Part shown: piece by piece, positions 32,301 through 43,600 of the stretch
Numbering within the stretch: position 1 is the first letter of the stretch
How the letters are laid out: every line of letters starts with the position of its first letter
DNA from: Mytilus trossulus
Taxonomy: Eukaryota > Mollusca > Bivalvia > Mytilida > Mytilidae
Length of the DNA: 64,000 nt
Reading direction: 5' to 3'
Assembly: GCF_036588685.1 (NCBI RefSeq)
Contig: NC_086378.1
Location: forward strand, 45,677,035-45,741,034
Program-made: the position numbers and the translations under genes
The notes under the pieces: generated by a model
Seen by the model: only the letters and a program-made list of their open reading frames with translations
What the model was told of the DNA's origin: nothing
Database searches by the model: none

Positions 32301-33295
32301 GTTAGTGAGTCATAAACCTCCCTCTTACCTGGAACATGGTGTAACAGTACAACATAAGAGCGACTATAAAAATCAGTTGAAAAAGGCTAAACTCATCAGA
32401 TGGGTACAAATACAAATACTACACAGAGTTGAGGTGACCAGTACTTGTATATCGATCGATATCCCATTAACAAAAAGACACTAAGTACAGATTTGAGAGT
32501 ACTCTCAGTTACTGACAGCTAGTTCAAAGCCACTAACAAGTAATGAAATAAATTTGCATCTTAGACTAAATTATCAATCAGAACACATCCAGCATCCAAT
32601 GGATTTATTGTAAAAACGTCATAAGCAGTCAGAGAAAAACATGAGCTTGTGTAATGCCAAGATACAGGTATCAACAGATTTTAGTAAAGGTTTTAAGTAA
32701 TTTGTGGTAACCAAATCCCTGGCTTAATAATTTACCAGTAATACACAGATTATATGCACAGAAACATGTACTTCTATGTAATATAAATACATTGGAAGGT
32801 AAAAGACCTTGAATTATAAGATTTATTATTATTTTTACCATTGCAATTCATATTTTTATATTGCAGTTCGTTCAAATAAGCATTCATATTTTACAGGCAT
32901 TAGACTTCATAGAGAAGAATAAAAAAGATTTTGGAATAAGAAGTTGTAAACGTATACCAGTAAGCGGGGCTTTTCACACTCCCTTAATGGATTCAGCAAG
33001 GAAACCTGTCAGTTATGCATTAAGACGGATAGAAATACATCGTCCAAAATTTCCTATATTGTCAAATGTGACTTCTAATAGACTGCAGAATAACGTCAAT
33101 TTCCATAAGACTGTTGTTAATCAACTCGTGAGACCAGTGAAATGGGAACAAATAATGTCAACGCTATTCACAAGAGACAAAACTAAATCGGCATTTCCAT
33201 ATACATATGAATGTGGACCAGGCAAACAGCTGGGAATTTTCTTAGACAAAATGAACAACAAAGCATTTAAAAATTACAGAAATATACAAGTCTAA
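26325..33295 (+). CDS. MCAT: Malonyl-CoA:ACP transacylase, mitochondrial (4 exons)
   Basis: Transfers malonyl from CoA to acyl carrier protein in mitochondrial type II fatty-acid synthesis, the pathway that supplies octanoate for lipoate. Exons 26325-26954, 29101-29188, 31063-31283 and 32897-33295 join in phase to 1338 nt (445 aa; human about 390). The first ~35 residues are hydrophobic and Arg-rich, consistent with a mitochondrial presequence. Residues ~36-130 are a charged low-complexity linker longer than usual. Seen: FPGQGSQ at 136-142; nucleophile elbow AGYSVGEF with Ser222; Arg247 in VKVRAQAM, 25 residues after the serine as in FabD; catalytic His340 in SGAFHTPLM; VKWEQ and the GPGKQLG loop near the end. 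The 88-nt exon carrying Ser222 is preceded by four partial copies of itself. Divergent from MCM4. Confidence 0.95.
27060..27480 (-). mobile_element. Retroelement (reverse transcriptase) C-terminal relic
   Basis: The minus-strand peptide includes MYISRLIQDS and HDFLDVGLLLTRKL, which I recognise as a degraded form of the segment following the RT domain in retroelement proteins abundant in bivalve genomes. A family A insertion (27264-27352) splits it; remnant coding-like sequence resumes near 27368. Many substitutions and frame breaks. The retroelement class (LINE or Penelope-like) is uncertain. Confidence 0.5.
27264..27352 (+). repeat. Family A, subfamily 2 fragment
   Basis: Begins GAAGGCCGTACTTTAACC, contains CTATAATGGTTTAAT and GTTGTCTCATTGGCACTCA. 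It interrupts the RT relic. Confidence 0.65.
27490..28693. other. MCAT intron 1, no gene recognised
   Basis: Non-coding intron sequence up to the 91-bp tandem array; no convincing element ends found. Confidence 0.45.
28694..29148 (+). repeat. Five 91-bp tandem copies of the MCAT exon 2 acceptor junction
   Basis: Five head-to-tail units of exactly 91 bp start at 28694, 28785, 28876, 28967 and 29058. Each holds 43 bp of intron including the TTACAG acceptor, then the first 48 nt (16 codons) of MCAT exon 2, including the active-site serine codon. Copies 1-4 return to intron sequence after the GEF codons and meet TGA nine codons later. Only the fifth continues into the full exon (29101-29188) and a donor. 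The only difference I see is T in copies 1-4 against C in copy 5 at 29139. A recent duplication or an assembly artefact are both possible. Confidence 0.95.
29204..29430. mobile_element. MITE, TACTG..CAGTA ends (copy 2)
   Basis: Same family as 4351-4558. Starts TACTGTAAATTTAGAAATTA and ends TTTCTGAATTTACAGTA, 227 bp. It sits 16 bp downstream of the exon 2 donor in MCAT intron 2. Confidence 0.8.
29955..30035 (-). repeat. Family A fragment
   Basis: Reverse-orientation tail of family A (GATGTGGTATGATTGCCAAT, then ACTCTCCACAAGAGACC). Confidence 0.65.
30258..30460 (+). repeat. Dispersed repeat (family E)
   Basis: Contains GAATGTGTCAAAGAGACAAC, ACCAGACC and TTCAGATGGCCCCTAAACA blocks that I recognise as a widespread bivalve repeat. 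Two overlapping open frames of 64 and 81 codons are considered incidental. Confidence 0.5.
30864..30935 (+). repeat. Exact 36-bp tandem duplication
   Basis: Two identical 36-bp copies starting GAGATGCCTTTTTG at 30864 and 30900, in MCAT intron 2. Confidence 0.9.
31490..32500 (-). repeat. Long family A repeat split by a MITE
   Basis: Reverse-oriented family A (31490-31657) resumes at 32233 after a 575-bp insertion. The right part holds ACAAATGACAACCACTGAAT and GTAACAGTACAACATAAGAG blocks. Fills most of MCAT intron 3. Confidence 0.65.
31658..32232. mobile_element. Harbinger-like MITE nested in family A
   Basis: Inverted ends AGGAGTATGTTCGATAAGG and CCTTACCGAACTTACTCCT (one to two mismatches), continuing into GGCCCCC / GGGGGCC. 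Flanked by TTA on both sides (31655-31657 and 32233-32235), the TSD size and type of PIF/Harbinger elements. Non-coding, 575 bp. Confidence 0.78.
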
Positions 33296-33564
33296 TGACA
33301 AGTGAAGCCTTTTGAAATATGATACTGAGTGAAATATGATTCTGTTAAAAATTGTAGTCGGCATGATACAGTTTTTCATATTAAATTATTAAAATAATAT
33401 TTTAATGTTTCAGATAATTCAATTAATTATATATCCGACAAATCAGTATTGATACAGTTGAAAAAATGTTTTCCTTGAATGCATTGGACACTTTCTAAAT
33501 CTGAGCATCTCTTAAATCAGTTCAAATACATGTAAGAGTTAGTATCAATAATTTTAATTTTCTA

Positions 33565-33960
33565 AAGAAAAGGAGATGTTGTATGATTACCAACGATACA
33601 CCTATCCACCAGAATTCAAATGAGTGGATAGATGCAATTTTTTTGCACTATACATCCTTCATCAATGCTAAAAACACATACTGTTAAGTCAGCTTTAAAA
33701 GGCTCTGACAAGAAAAAGGTGAAACAATTGAAACAAGAAAACTGACAGCCTAATTTATAACGCATAAGTTTATGAAAAACCAATATGACAAACATGAGCA
33801 AACAAGAACCAATAAACTACAGTCTCCTGACTTGGGACATGCACATAAAGGAGGTACAGGTTCAAACTTGTTTGTGAGCGCTCAACCTTCCCCTAACCTG
33901 GTACAGTAGTGTAAAAAAAAACAACATAAGAACACACTAAAAAGCCTAACTCTAAAAATC
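33565..33960 (-). repeat. Long family A repeat, diverged
   Basis: Reverse orientation. Recognisable by GAGATGTTGTATGATTACCA, AACAAGAAAACTGACAGCC, CTCCTGACTTGGGACATGCA and CCCCTAACCTGG in the order seen in other long copies. Lies just past the MCAT stop. Confidence 0.6.
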
Positions 33961-35139
33961 AATAGGACACAACATTAAATAACATCAAACACATTAAACA
34001 CTGATATTTTTTTGAATTTGTTTTATGATATTCAAATTATTAACTGATTGATATAGTAATTATTAAATACATATTGGTTGGAAGGAAATAACTATGTAAT
34101 ATATGCATGATTTGTGTCATACAATCATCCATTATTTCACAATTAATACAATGTAATAGATATTGCAGTCAATCCTGCTTGAAACTTTGCTGTTGATTTT
34201 CAATATCATTTCCTCAGATATATTATTGTGCTTTTTTGCTTGAATATTTTGTTGGTTTTTAATCATATCTTTAACTTACTATACTTAATATGATATGTAT
34301 GCATACACAAGGAGAGACTTAGAGAATATAATAAAAAGAGAAATATGATGTAAATAATACAAGCATAGAGAAACTTTAGAAAATGAATTTCATTTGAAAT
34401 ACAAAATACACATATATAAGTAATCAAATATCACATTACTATGCTTGGAATGTTATTAAATATTTACATAAAAAAAATAAATTTTTGGGTTTCGGGGAAA
34501 TTAATGTCTATGAAAATTGTTAAAATTTTGAAGTATATAAACAGATATATGTTTGCTTTACTTGTCCTCTTTCATATTTGTTGTTTTATTATTAACGATT
34601 CAATTTACATTTTAACTAAGAAGCATTTATTAAAGCAGAGAAGGTACTTATTGTTAAATAAATATGATTTATTGGTAACCACTTTTGAAATTTTAATTTT
34701 CTCTTAAAAATTTCTATTTCCAGTTTCCTTTTCTTTATTTATTTGCACATACACAAAGTGTAGAGGACAAGTGTGAGTGAGCCATTGCCATTAGTGATCA
34801 CACCCTTAATCCTGGTCAATTGTCATGCAGTAATTTTTTAACTATAAAAAAAATACACTGAAACTACGAGATATGCCCAGTTGAAATGAAAATTGCCACA
34901 CTCATCTTCTGGTTCTATAGTTTAAAACATGTGCTCAATGTCAGAATATATACTTTGGCAATTTTGCCTTTTAGGAAAATCAAGCTTTTTATCCATTCCT
35001 AAAATTAAAAAATCTTTGAAGACCACTTGACCTATTGAGACCTTGGCATGGATGATCCTTTTGCAGTCAGCACCTTTCAGAATAAAATTTGACAGCCAAC
35101 TATTTATCCAAACTGGTCACTGCTACTTTAATCCATAAT
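33961..35139. other. Intergenic, nothing recognised
   Basis: AT-rich spacer between MCAT and the FAD genes. The 88-codon open frame at 34441-34707 is hydrophobic and AT-driven and not believed coding. Confidence 0.45.
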
Positions 35140-35290
35140 TTTCTTCATAAGAAAATGCCTGTACCAAGTCAGGAATATAAAAGTTGTTATCCACATGCTT
35201 GATGCATTTGAGCTCTTTATTTTGCCATGTTATTAGGATTTTTCTGTTTTGATTTTGGTGAATTTACTTTTTATTAAGAATAGAAATTTC
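35140..35290 (+). repeat. Family B copy, truncated
   Basis: Carries AAGAAAATGCCTGTACCAAG and CATTTGAGCTCTTTATTTTG blocks of family B. Confidence 0.6.
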
Positions 35291-35324
35291 TCTCAAATGG
35301 CTTTTCCCTTTTCCCTTTTTATAC

Positions 35325-36885
35325 AGCCTCAATGTGGTATATTGGTATCACGTTAGCGTTGTTGTCTGCGTCATTGTTGTTGTCGTCGTCTGAATACTTT
35401 TAATTTTCGCACTCTAACTTTAGTTAAAGTGAATAGAAATCTATGAAATTTAACACAAGGTTTATGAGCACACAAGGAAGGTTAGGATTGATTTTGGCAG
35501 TTTTGGTCCCAACATTTTAGGAAATGGGGGCCAAAAAGGGCCCAAATAAGCACTTTCTTGGTTTTCGCACTATAACTTTAGTTTATGTAAATCGAAATCT
35601 ATGAAATTTTGACACAAGGTTGATGACCACAAAAGAAAGATTGGGATTGATTTTGGGAGTTGAGGTCCAAACAATTTTAGGAAATGGGGGCCAAAAAAGG
35701 GCCCAAATAAGCATTATTCTTGGTTTTCACACAATAACTTTAGTAAAGGTAAATAGAAATCAATGAAATTTAAATACAAGGTTAATGACCACAAAGGAAG
35801 GTTGAGATTGATTTTGGGAAGTGAGGTCCGAACAGTTTAGGAATTTGGGGCCAAAAAGGGACCCAAATAAGCATTTTTTTGGTTTTCGCACCATAACTTT
35901 AGTATAACTAAATGGAAATATATGAAATTTAAACACAAGTATTATGACCATAGAAGGAAGGTTGGGATTGATTTCGGGAGTTGTGGTCCCAACAGTTTAG
36001 GAATAAGGGGCCCAAAGGATCCAAAATTAAACTTTGTTTGATTTCATCAAAAATTGAATAAATGGGGTTCTTTGATATGCCCAATCTAACTGTGTATGGA
36101 GATTCTTAATTTTTGGTCCCGTTTTCAAATTGGTCTTCAAATTTTCAATTGCACAGTAATCAGCAAGAGCAAGAAATCTTCAATTGCACAGTATTGTGCA
36201 ATAACAAGAAATCATCAATTGCACAGTATTGTGCAATAGCAAATATTTTCAATTGCACAGTATTGCGCAATAGCAAGAAGTATTTAATTGCACAATATTG
36301 TGCAATAGCAAGAAATTTTCAATTGGAGTTATCTTTCTTTGTCCAGAATAGTAGTTGAATCAACTTAAATCATTGTTTTATACAATATATAATGTATATT
36401 CACTTTTACTATCAACTGATAAATTAAAACAATCTTTATTCAGTGATAACAAGCACTTTTTTACATTTTGATATTTTATAATGTATTTAAATGAGTAGTT
36501 ATTGTTGCAAACTTCATTAGAAATTTGAATTGAGATCAGTTTTGAAATAAGGGAAAGGGAGATGTGAAAAAAAAATTGGGGGGGGGGGGGGTCATTTTTT
36601 TCATTTCAGATTTCATAAATAAAAAGAAAATATCTTCAAACATTTTTTGAGTGGATTAATATTCAACATCAAAGTGAATTGATCAAAGGCAAACAAAATT
36701 TTTAAAGTTTATTATACCACATTTATTCTGTGTCAGAAACCTATGCTGTGTCAACTGTTTAATCACAATCCAAATTTAGAGCTGAATCCAGCTTGAATGT
36801 GTGTCCATACTTGCCCAACCGTTCAGGGTTCAACCTCTGCGGTCGTATAAAGCTGCGCCCTGCGGAGCATCTGGTTTTAGTTTGA
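35325..36885 (+). mobile_element. Composite 1.55-kb repeat element with two internal arrays
   Basis: Left part has a GTTGTTGTCGTCGTC microsatellite, then four diverged units of about 160 bp (TTTTC(G/A)CAC..TAACTTTAGT at about 35404, 35572, 35724 and 35883). Next comes a hairpin array (36140-36330) and an AT-rich stretch with a 14-G run (36578-36591). The end has GGTCGTATAAAGCTGCGCC, a motif I associate with the 3' end of an abundant bivalve element. Non-coding. A related left end appears at 46770-47110. Confidence 0.6.
36140..36330 (+). repeat. Array of palindromic units of about 35 bp
   Basis: Five to six units, each with CAATTGCACAGTATTGTGCA or a close variant. TTGCACA and TGTGCAA pair, so each unit is a small hairpin, joined by an AGCAAGAAAT-type linker. 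Part of the composite element. Confidence 0.85.
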
Positions 36886-37628
36886 AAGTTGTTTCACATG
36901 TGTAATTTCAGTTTTATTTATGGCTAACATTGAACATTTATTCATCATTCTGTTCCTTTAAACATATTTTGAATATCCTAAAGGAATTAAATTTTTCGTT
37001 TTTGTTTAACCATGCAGTCTTTACCTATATGATTTAAAAAAATATCCCACTTTGTTAGAAGTATACCACATATAACTTCATAACATTTTGTAAAACTGGA
37101 CACATTAAGTTTAGTTTGGACCTACATTAGTCATTATCGGTTCTTTACATGAAAGCTTTACATGGGGATACTCATCCAGCAGTGACGGTGTTTGCTACCC
37201 TTTTAGAAACTTAATATTACAGAAGGTAGAAGACCTGGATCATTCATACTTTGTATATAGATGCCTTATGTTATAAAGTTTTCGTTCATTAATGTGCATT
37301 GTCCTTGACTTAAATTTCATGGTTACTCGAAAAAAAGTTAAGATTTTTAGAATCCTTAATTTCTCTCGTATGAGTAATCAGAGTTCACCTGACATTGGCC
37401 TCATTGTCATGGTTCGTTGATCAATGCTAAGTTCCCTTGTTATCAAAGTTTGTTTTATTGACGAGCAATAGGTCAACAATATTTAAAGCATATTTGGTGT
37501 ATGGAAAGATTGTAAGGTGTACATTTATTTCCAGTTTGATTTATCTGAGTTTTACTAAATCTTAGAACTATTAAGATAATAACAATGGTTAGTAAAGAAT
37601 GTAAGCCATTTCATAATGTGCACTCTTG
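36886..37628. other. FAD gene copy 1 3' flank, nothing recognised
   Basis: AT-rich sequence between the composite element and the FAD gene; no gene signal. Only GAAAATGAGG-like fragments resembling the 1650-2370 array in reverse (around 37320-37470). Confidence 0.4.
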
Positions 37629-40600
37629 TTAATTTTGCTGTGTAAAAAACTTTAACAAAGCTTTCCCGAAAATCGGTTTTGTGTTAAGGTACTGAATGAC
37701 ACGTTTGAAAGAAGCAACACGACCCTTATCATCATCATGATTTGTTGGATACACCTGCCTCAAGCTGTTAACATCTGCATCTTGTACCATACCCAAAGTC
37801 ATCTGGGTCGTCAACATGGTATGATTCGTTTTGCATCAAATCTTCAAACTGCTGTAGAGTATTATCGGCATTTGGTGTTCCCACCAATAAATTGCTGCTT
37901 ATCGTCGTTGTCAGTCGATTATACTGCGTAGGCATATGTACACCGGACGGCACAGAAAACCTCACAACAAACGGAGAAGTTGCCAATTGATGTTTGTTTT
38001 CGCCTCGAATAGTTTGATAACAATCTACCAAAGATTGAATCTTTTTGATGACATCAGCTGGAGTTTGCGTTTCGATAGAACACTCGCTTACGGTAACCTG
38101 ACCAGATTCTTTTAAACCCGATAAAGGATCCAAAGCATTGGGAACATTCATAGTGACAGGCTCCTGAGTGATTGTACATCGCATAATGTTATTCATAAGC
38201 AAGGGAATAATATCTGGATTTGTTTCACAAGCCCGAACAAAACCTAAACGCACACATTCATGAGGAATGATATTCCAGCGTGGTCGACTACCTTTTGGAA
38301 AACCGCTTGAATACTCGAAGGTACATATTATGACATCGACTGGACCTCCTGGCAACATAGGATACGGACTAATGAATAATTCAAAACTGTGCAGGGAACC
38401 TGGTTTCCGTTCTCGTTCATTTATATTTCGGTTATATAGTATTGGAATTTCATTCTGTGCTTCCTCCCACGTGACCATGTAACGGTTTTCCGTTAGATAA
38501 TATGCATTGTCAGCACGAAGAGTATATGAATAAACAATTTCTAAACCAACAATGTTACCAAGGGCCGCATGAAAAGTTATATCATCCTGAATGAGGATGC
38601 GTCCTTTGAACTTCTTTTCAAACGCTGCAGGGTTAGTTATGCCATTTGTTGGTTCAATTTGCTTCTTTACAACTTCACCTATTTTGTTTACCGTCAATAA
38701 ACAGACCGACAAGACCATTTCTTCAATAATCGACTTTTTGAAACTATTTCCTTGGCCACCATACGCTATAGTGTCCCTTAAAGATAAATTGGTGCAACCT
38801 GTTTGTTTTGACAAAACTCTATACTGCTCCGGATGTTTAGTTTCCCTAAATTCAACAGGCCAAAGATAGTATTGAACACGTTTTATCGTAACCCCTGCTT
38901 CAAAAGAGCAGAACATCCTGTCATCAAACTGTCCCTGGAATTCATCCTTAAGGAGTTCTCTTTTAATATTGATGACTTCATTCAATTGACTGAAATTATA
39001 TATGATATTTCAGTTTCACATAAGTAAAATGCTTAAGATAGATTTGAAGAAAGCACAGGTCATTTATCTTGCTTATCTTTGAGACTAAACTAAATGTTTT
39101 TTTAAAAACCATATTTCGTTTGCATCATAATGTAGCAATTGTTTAGTTTTGATAGAAAAATAAACCAATCAGAATTATCAAAATTTAACAGTAGCACGAG
39201 CCTAAATAGAAAAATTTTGATGAAAAAAAGGTAGTACAGGTTGACCTAATGCATACAGGATTATCACCGAACGTGCTTGGACATATGCAATAACATACAG
39301 TGCTAGTCCAGTAATCAAAATACGTTAAACATTGAGTATTTTGTCGAATCAGAATATAAATGTAGCAGAGGAAAAAAAGTCTCTATCCCGAATTTTAATT
39401 AAAAAAACATTTAAAAAAATTGTCAAATAACTTAAAATTGATATGTGTTGTTACCTCATGTCTATTTGGATGACATTTGTTTCGCCTATACCAGTCAATT
39501 CCATAGAACTCTTTGTTCCAAACGTTTTTACAGTTTGTCTCTCTTGTGCAGCATTCTTAATAATGTCTATCAAATCATCCAGACTATCTGGTATAAGTGG
39601 AGGATTCGGCTTGATAGCTGTAACCAAATGTGTTTAAATAGAAAATTAGTACGGTCGAAATCTGAACTTAAAGTAAAAATACCAATACGAAAAAAAAAAC
39701 AACATCCAAGTTATCTCAAATAACAGAAAATATAGACCGAACATTTTTATTCAAAATTGATGCAATAGATTGCCGTTTACCATTACAGACCATATACATG
39801 CTTATCGTATAATCCAATTTAAGGTCTACTTCATAACCTGATATCTTTCTCGATATTGAGACAGATTGACGACTTATATTATCAGATTATATATTACATG
39901 GCATTTTTCATATCGCATGTATTATCAGCCCTAGGTTCAATATCAGCCCAAGAGCTGCATGACTCGAGGTCTGATATTTACCGATGGCTGATATAATACA
40001 TGCGATATGAAAAATGCCATGTAATAATTTAAAAAAAAAAAAATTTATAACTTTTTTGGATTCGAGCGTCACTGATGAGTCTTTTGTAGACGAAACGCGC
40101 GTCTGGCGTATATACAAAATTTAGTCTTGGTATCTATGATGAGTTTATTCATCATATGCTTCAACAATGGAGAAAAATAACAGATTCATAAATTGATCAT
40201 TTTACCTGGTTCCCAAATAGAACTTCAAAGGGTGAAAATTTTGTGGACGTTGGATCCCAAATTTAGTACATTGTGTGAAATCTTTCAAGCATATGCCTCA
40301 ACAGAGAAGAAAAATATTTTGATAATAAAAAAAATTAAATTCAACAATATCCATAATGAACACTGTTTGAAAAACTCAACCTATTTTAAAGTAACTTTCT
40401 AAATTATGGTTGAAACTTTTAAAAAAAATGCATTTTATTTAATAATTTGTGTTTTTTTTGTTGTTTTTTTTACACAATAAACTTTTCAGTATCCAAATAA
40501 TTGTCTTGTACACTACTTTGTAATGATTTTCACTGAAAACATAGCATTGAGGTCTATTCGCCGAGTATCAACGGAATGCCATGCGATAACGTTACAGCAA

Positions 40601-43600
40601 GGCATGTGATAACAATCGAAGCATGCGATAAACTTTTCATATCAGTCCGCTAGTTATCAATTCGAAAAATATGGAATTTACGTCAATTGAATGCTATTAT
40701 CATACAGTAAAAATCATATGTTATTTAGTCTTTAAAAGTATATGATAATAGAATCTGAACCCTCCATCGTATTACGCTCGGGCATGCTCATACCATTCGG
40801 ATTTCAGTAGCATGTGAATTCAACTCACAAAAATGGTGCCCCAACAGAGTAATTATCATATCAATGAATGATATCGACGACTCGTGAGTTTGATGGTCAC
40901 AATCCTTAATGTGTTGGTCCATACGATAAGGCTAGTCTCAACGCACTAGTGACATGTTTTCGAAGTCATGGATCGATAGATACCAGAAAACTAAAAGTCG
41001 ATAAAATTTACTTATCACGAAATTGAGACTTAACGGCTATTCACGTGGCGGTTGCTACATGCATAACAGGAAACACTAACCATATCAACGCATCGTTTCT
41101 TTTGGATTTCATACGATCCCTTGTTATATTGATAAGTCCTTTAGTAGGTTCAGGTTTATAATATTTTGAACATCGGCGAAATATTACTTATATTCATTTA
41201 ATCAAAAAGCTATTGCACATTTAAGGGAATTGGAAAATTACTAGAAACCAGACAATGACTCTTATACATCCGTGGTATTACCTGGAAGTACATATTTTTA
41301 GGATAACTACTTCAAAACATAATGAAAATCAAACATACTACCTGGCATTGATTCGGGTTCTGGCTGGTCCGTCTTCGCCATATCATAATCTCTGACTGTA
41401 TGTTCTTCTGCTACACCGACAACATTTTGAGGATGTACATCTAAATATTTGAAATGATAATTATCTACCTTTGAGTTGATAAAAATGCAGCAAACATTTA
41501 TTGTTTAAATTAGTGTTGTCAAATCGTACACTTTTGCCTAACCGGTTACTCAGATAATCGTTCGACCGATTAACCGGTTAACCGGTACAGTTTAACTTGG
41601 GGTTTGAAAACCTTATCCTTAATACCTAACACATAAATATAAGATGTGGTATGAGTGTCAATTTGACAACCTTTCATCCAAGTAATAAATTTACGCTTTT
41701 ATAAGTGAATATTGTACATTGGCATTATAAGGCATGTCTTTGTGGATTCCTGGCGAAGTTTGACTTTTAATAATCAAATACATCGTATCGACTAAAGCGT
41801 CTGTACCAATTTCAGATTGAAAAATTTAAAAATAAACGTCTTGATATCGTAGAATGAATATGTCTGAAACCGAATATTCTTTCCTTTTCTCTTGTTGTCT
41901 CCGGAAATAATCTGTTTCTTTGATTTGTTTGCTTGTTTCTTTAAGCATGTTACTCGTACTATCACGTATTCATTGACTACATTTACATTGGTTTGCATTT
42001 CACAATTGTTTAGTTATTCTTTCGTTTAAAGTAAGACTAAGACCACGACGGTTGTTGCACATTAAAATTTAGGTCTACACAAAACTAGACCAAAAACGAA
42101 ATAATTAAGTAAATCGTATTACTAATTTAAATTAAGTTACTGTTAAACAAAACATGTATACTTATTATGTTTCTTTAAGATCCTGCCCCGAGCTGAAAGA
42201 CAAGTTCTAATTAATTTTATGTTTTTAGGATTAACAATAGCAATCAATATACTGGACAAATGATTTGTCTAATTAATTACCACAACGAAAATTTTTAAAT
42301 AAAACATAACTATTTAATGATTTCAATACAAATGTATATCAAATCTACCAATATTGAAAAAAAGTCCTGTTAACCGGTTAGCGATTTTGATATTCGGTAT
42401 TAGGTCGTTCGACCGGTTAACCGTTGACAACACTAGTTTAAATCAAAGTAATGTTAGCTACTTTGCTACATCAAAAGACGATTTTAAAGAAACTTTGTAT
42501 CAATACTATTTAATCGAAGGTCTTTTGTGTCTTTAAGATAAATCAATAAAAAATGAAGTACATGATCTTCCTTCATACCACTTAAAAGTATTAGCTAATT
42601 CCCGTCCAAACATCATTATCAATTGATTCTCTTTAACAGTTACACATTGACAGTTTTGATGGCTAATAAGATAATTCGTTCTTTCGAAAACCATAAAAAA
42701 AAAATTTGTTGTGATACTAGCCACCTACCATTGTCTTGTATTCACAACTTCAGTTACTGTCCTTCCTCATTCATATAACACGTCCAGCCCAGTAGTCAGC
42801 ACTTCTGTGTGGACTTGAGTTATCATTGATATGTTCTTATTTTATAAATTAACTGTTAACAGAACTTTGATTTTTTGAAATACTAAGGCTTTTTTACCTC
42901 AGGAATAGATTACCTTAGCTGTATTCGGCAAAACGTTTAGGAATTTTTGGTCTTCAGCTTCGCGCTTTGTTTGGCCCTTTTAACATATTTTGATTCGAGC
43001 GAAATGCACGTCTGCCGTAAATACAACACTTCAATCCTGATGAGTTTATTTGACGTTTTTGATAATTTTCCACAATTATACTAAATTTTTAACTTAAAAG
43101 TAAGATTTACAGAAGTAATGCGCATCATAACAAGAAAGAGCAATGAAGATATATTGATGTTGTCTTCTCACTAAATATTTATTTAAAGAAACATAAACTA
43201 ATTATAGAAGTTTGTTTACTGACTTTGTTGACCTCATCTACCTCAGTAACGTTTATATAAAGGATACCACAGTTACAGTTGGTCTTCAGCATATATTCAC
43301 TAACAGCTAGATATAAATAAAGATAGTCGTTTTAGAATTTAACGACACAAAAAAAATCACTCAATATGACAGCAGTGCGCAAAAGGAAGTATATATTTCA
43401 GAGATTATGCGAAAGTCGAAAGGGGTAGCATGTATGTAATACAATGGTTTCAATGAAAATAAGTTATTGTGAATGTGAAAGTTATGAACCAGGGCTTCAA
43501 ATGTTGTTCAAAGTGCGCGATTGATTGGAATAATATTATCATTATTAGAGGTTGCTAAACCTGGTAAAAAACCCAAATGGTAACCATATAGATAAAGCCT

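Noticed and set aside
36140-36330. Regular palindromic repeats reminiscent of a CRISPR array
   Set aside because: Units are contiguous with only short similar linkers, no unique spacers, and lie inside a eukaryotic interspersed repeat.
36113-36358. 81-codon plus-strand open frame
   Set aside because: It is the translation of the hairpin tandem array (repeating NCTVL/AQYCA peptides), with no coding evidence.
37770-37815. A mini-intron explaining the FAD copy 1 frameshift
   Set aside because: The only GT..AG pair that would bridge the frames is about 28 nt, too short for splicing.
42724-42785. Coding first exon of FAD copy 1 (ends CAATG then GTAGGT)
   Set aside because: In the phase required by the exon at 41440 it contains a stop (TGA), and using its own ATG reads into a stop in that exon. 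At best it is an untranslated alternative exon.
43030-43050. CTGATGAG at about 43034 as another hammerhead core
   Set aside because: No stem II, GAAA or cleavage-site context follows; it is part of the GATGAGTTTATT tail of the repeat.
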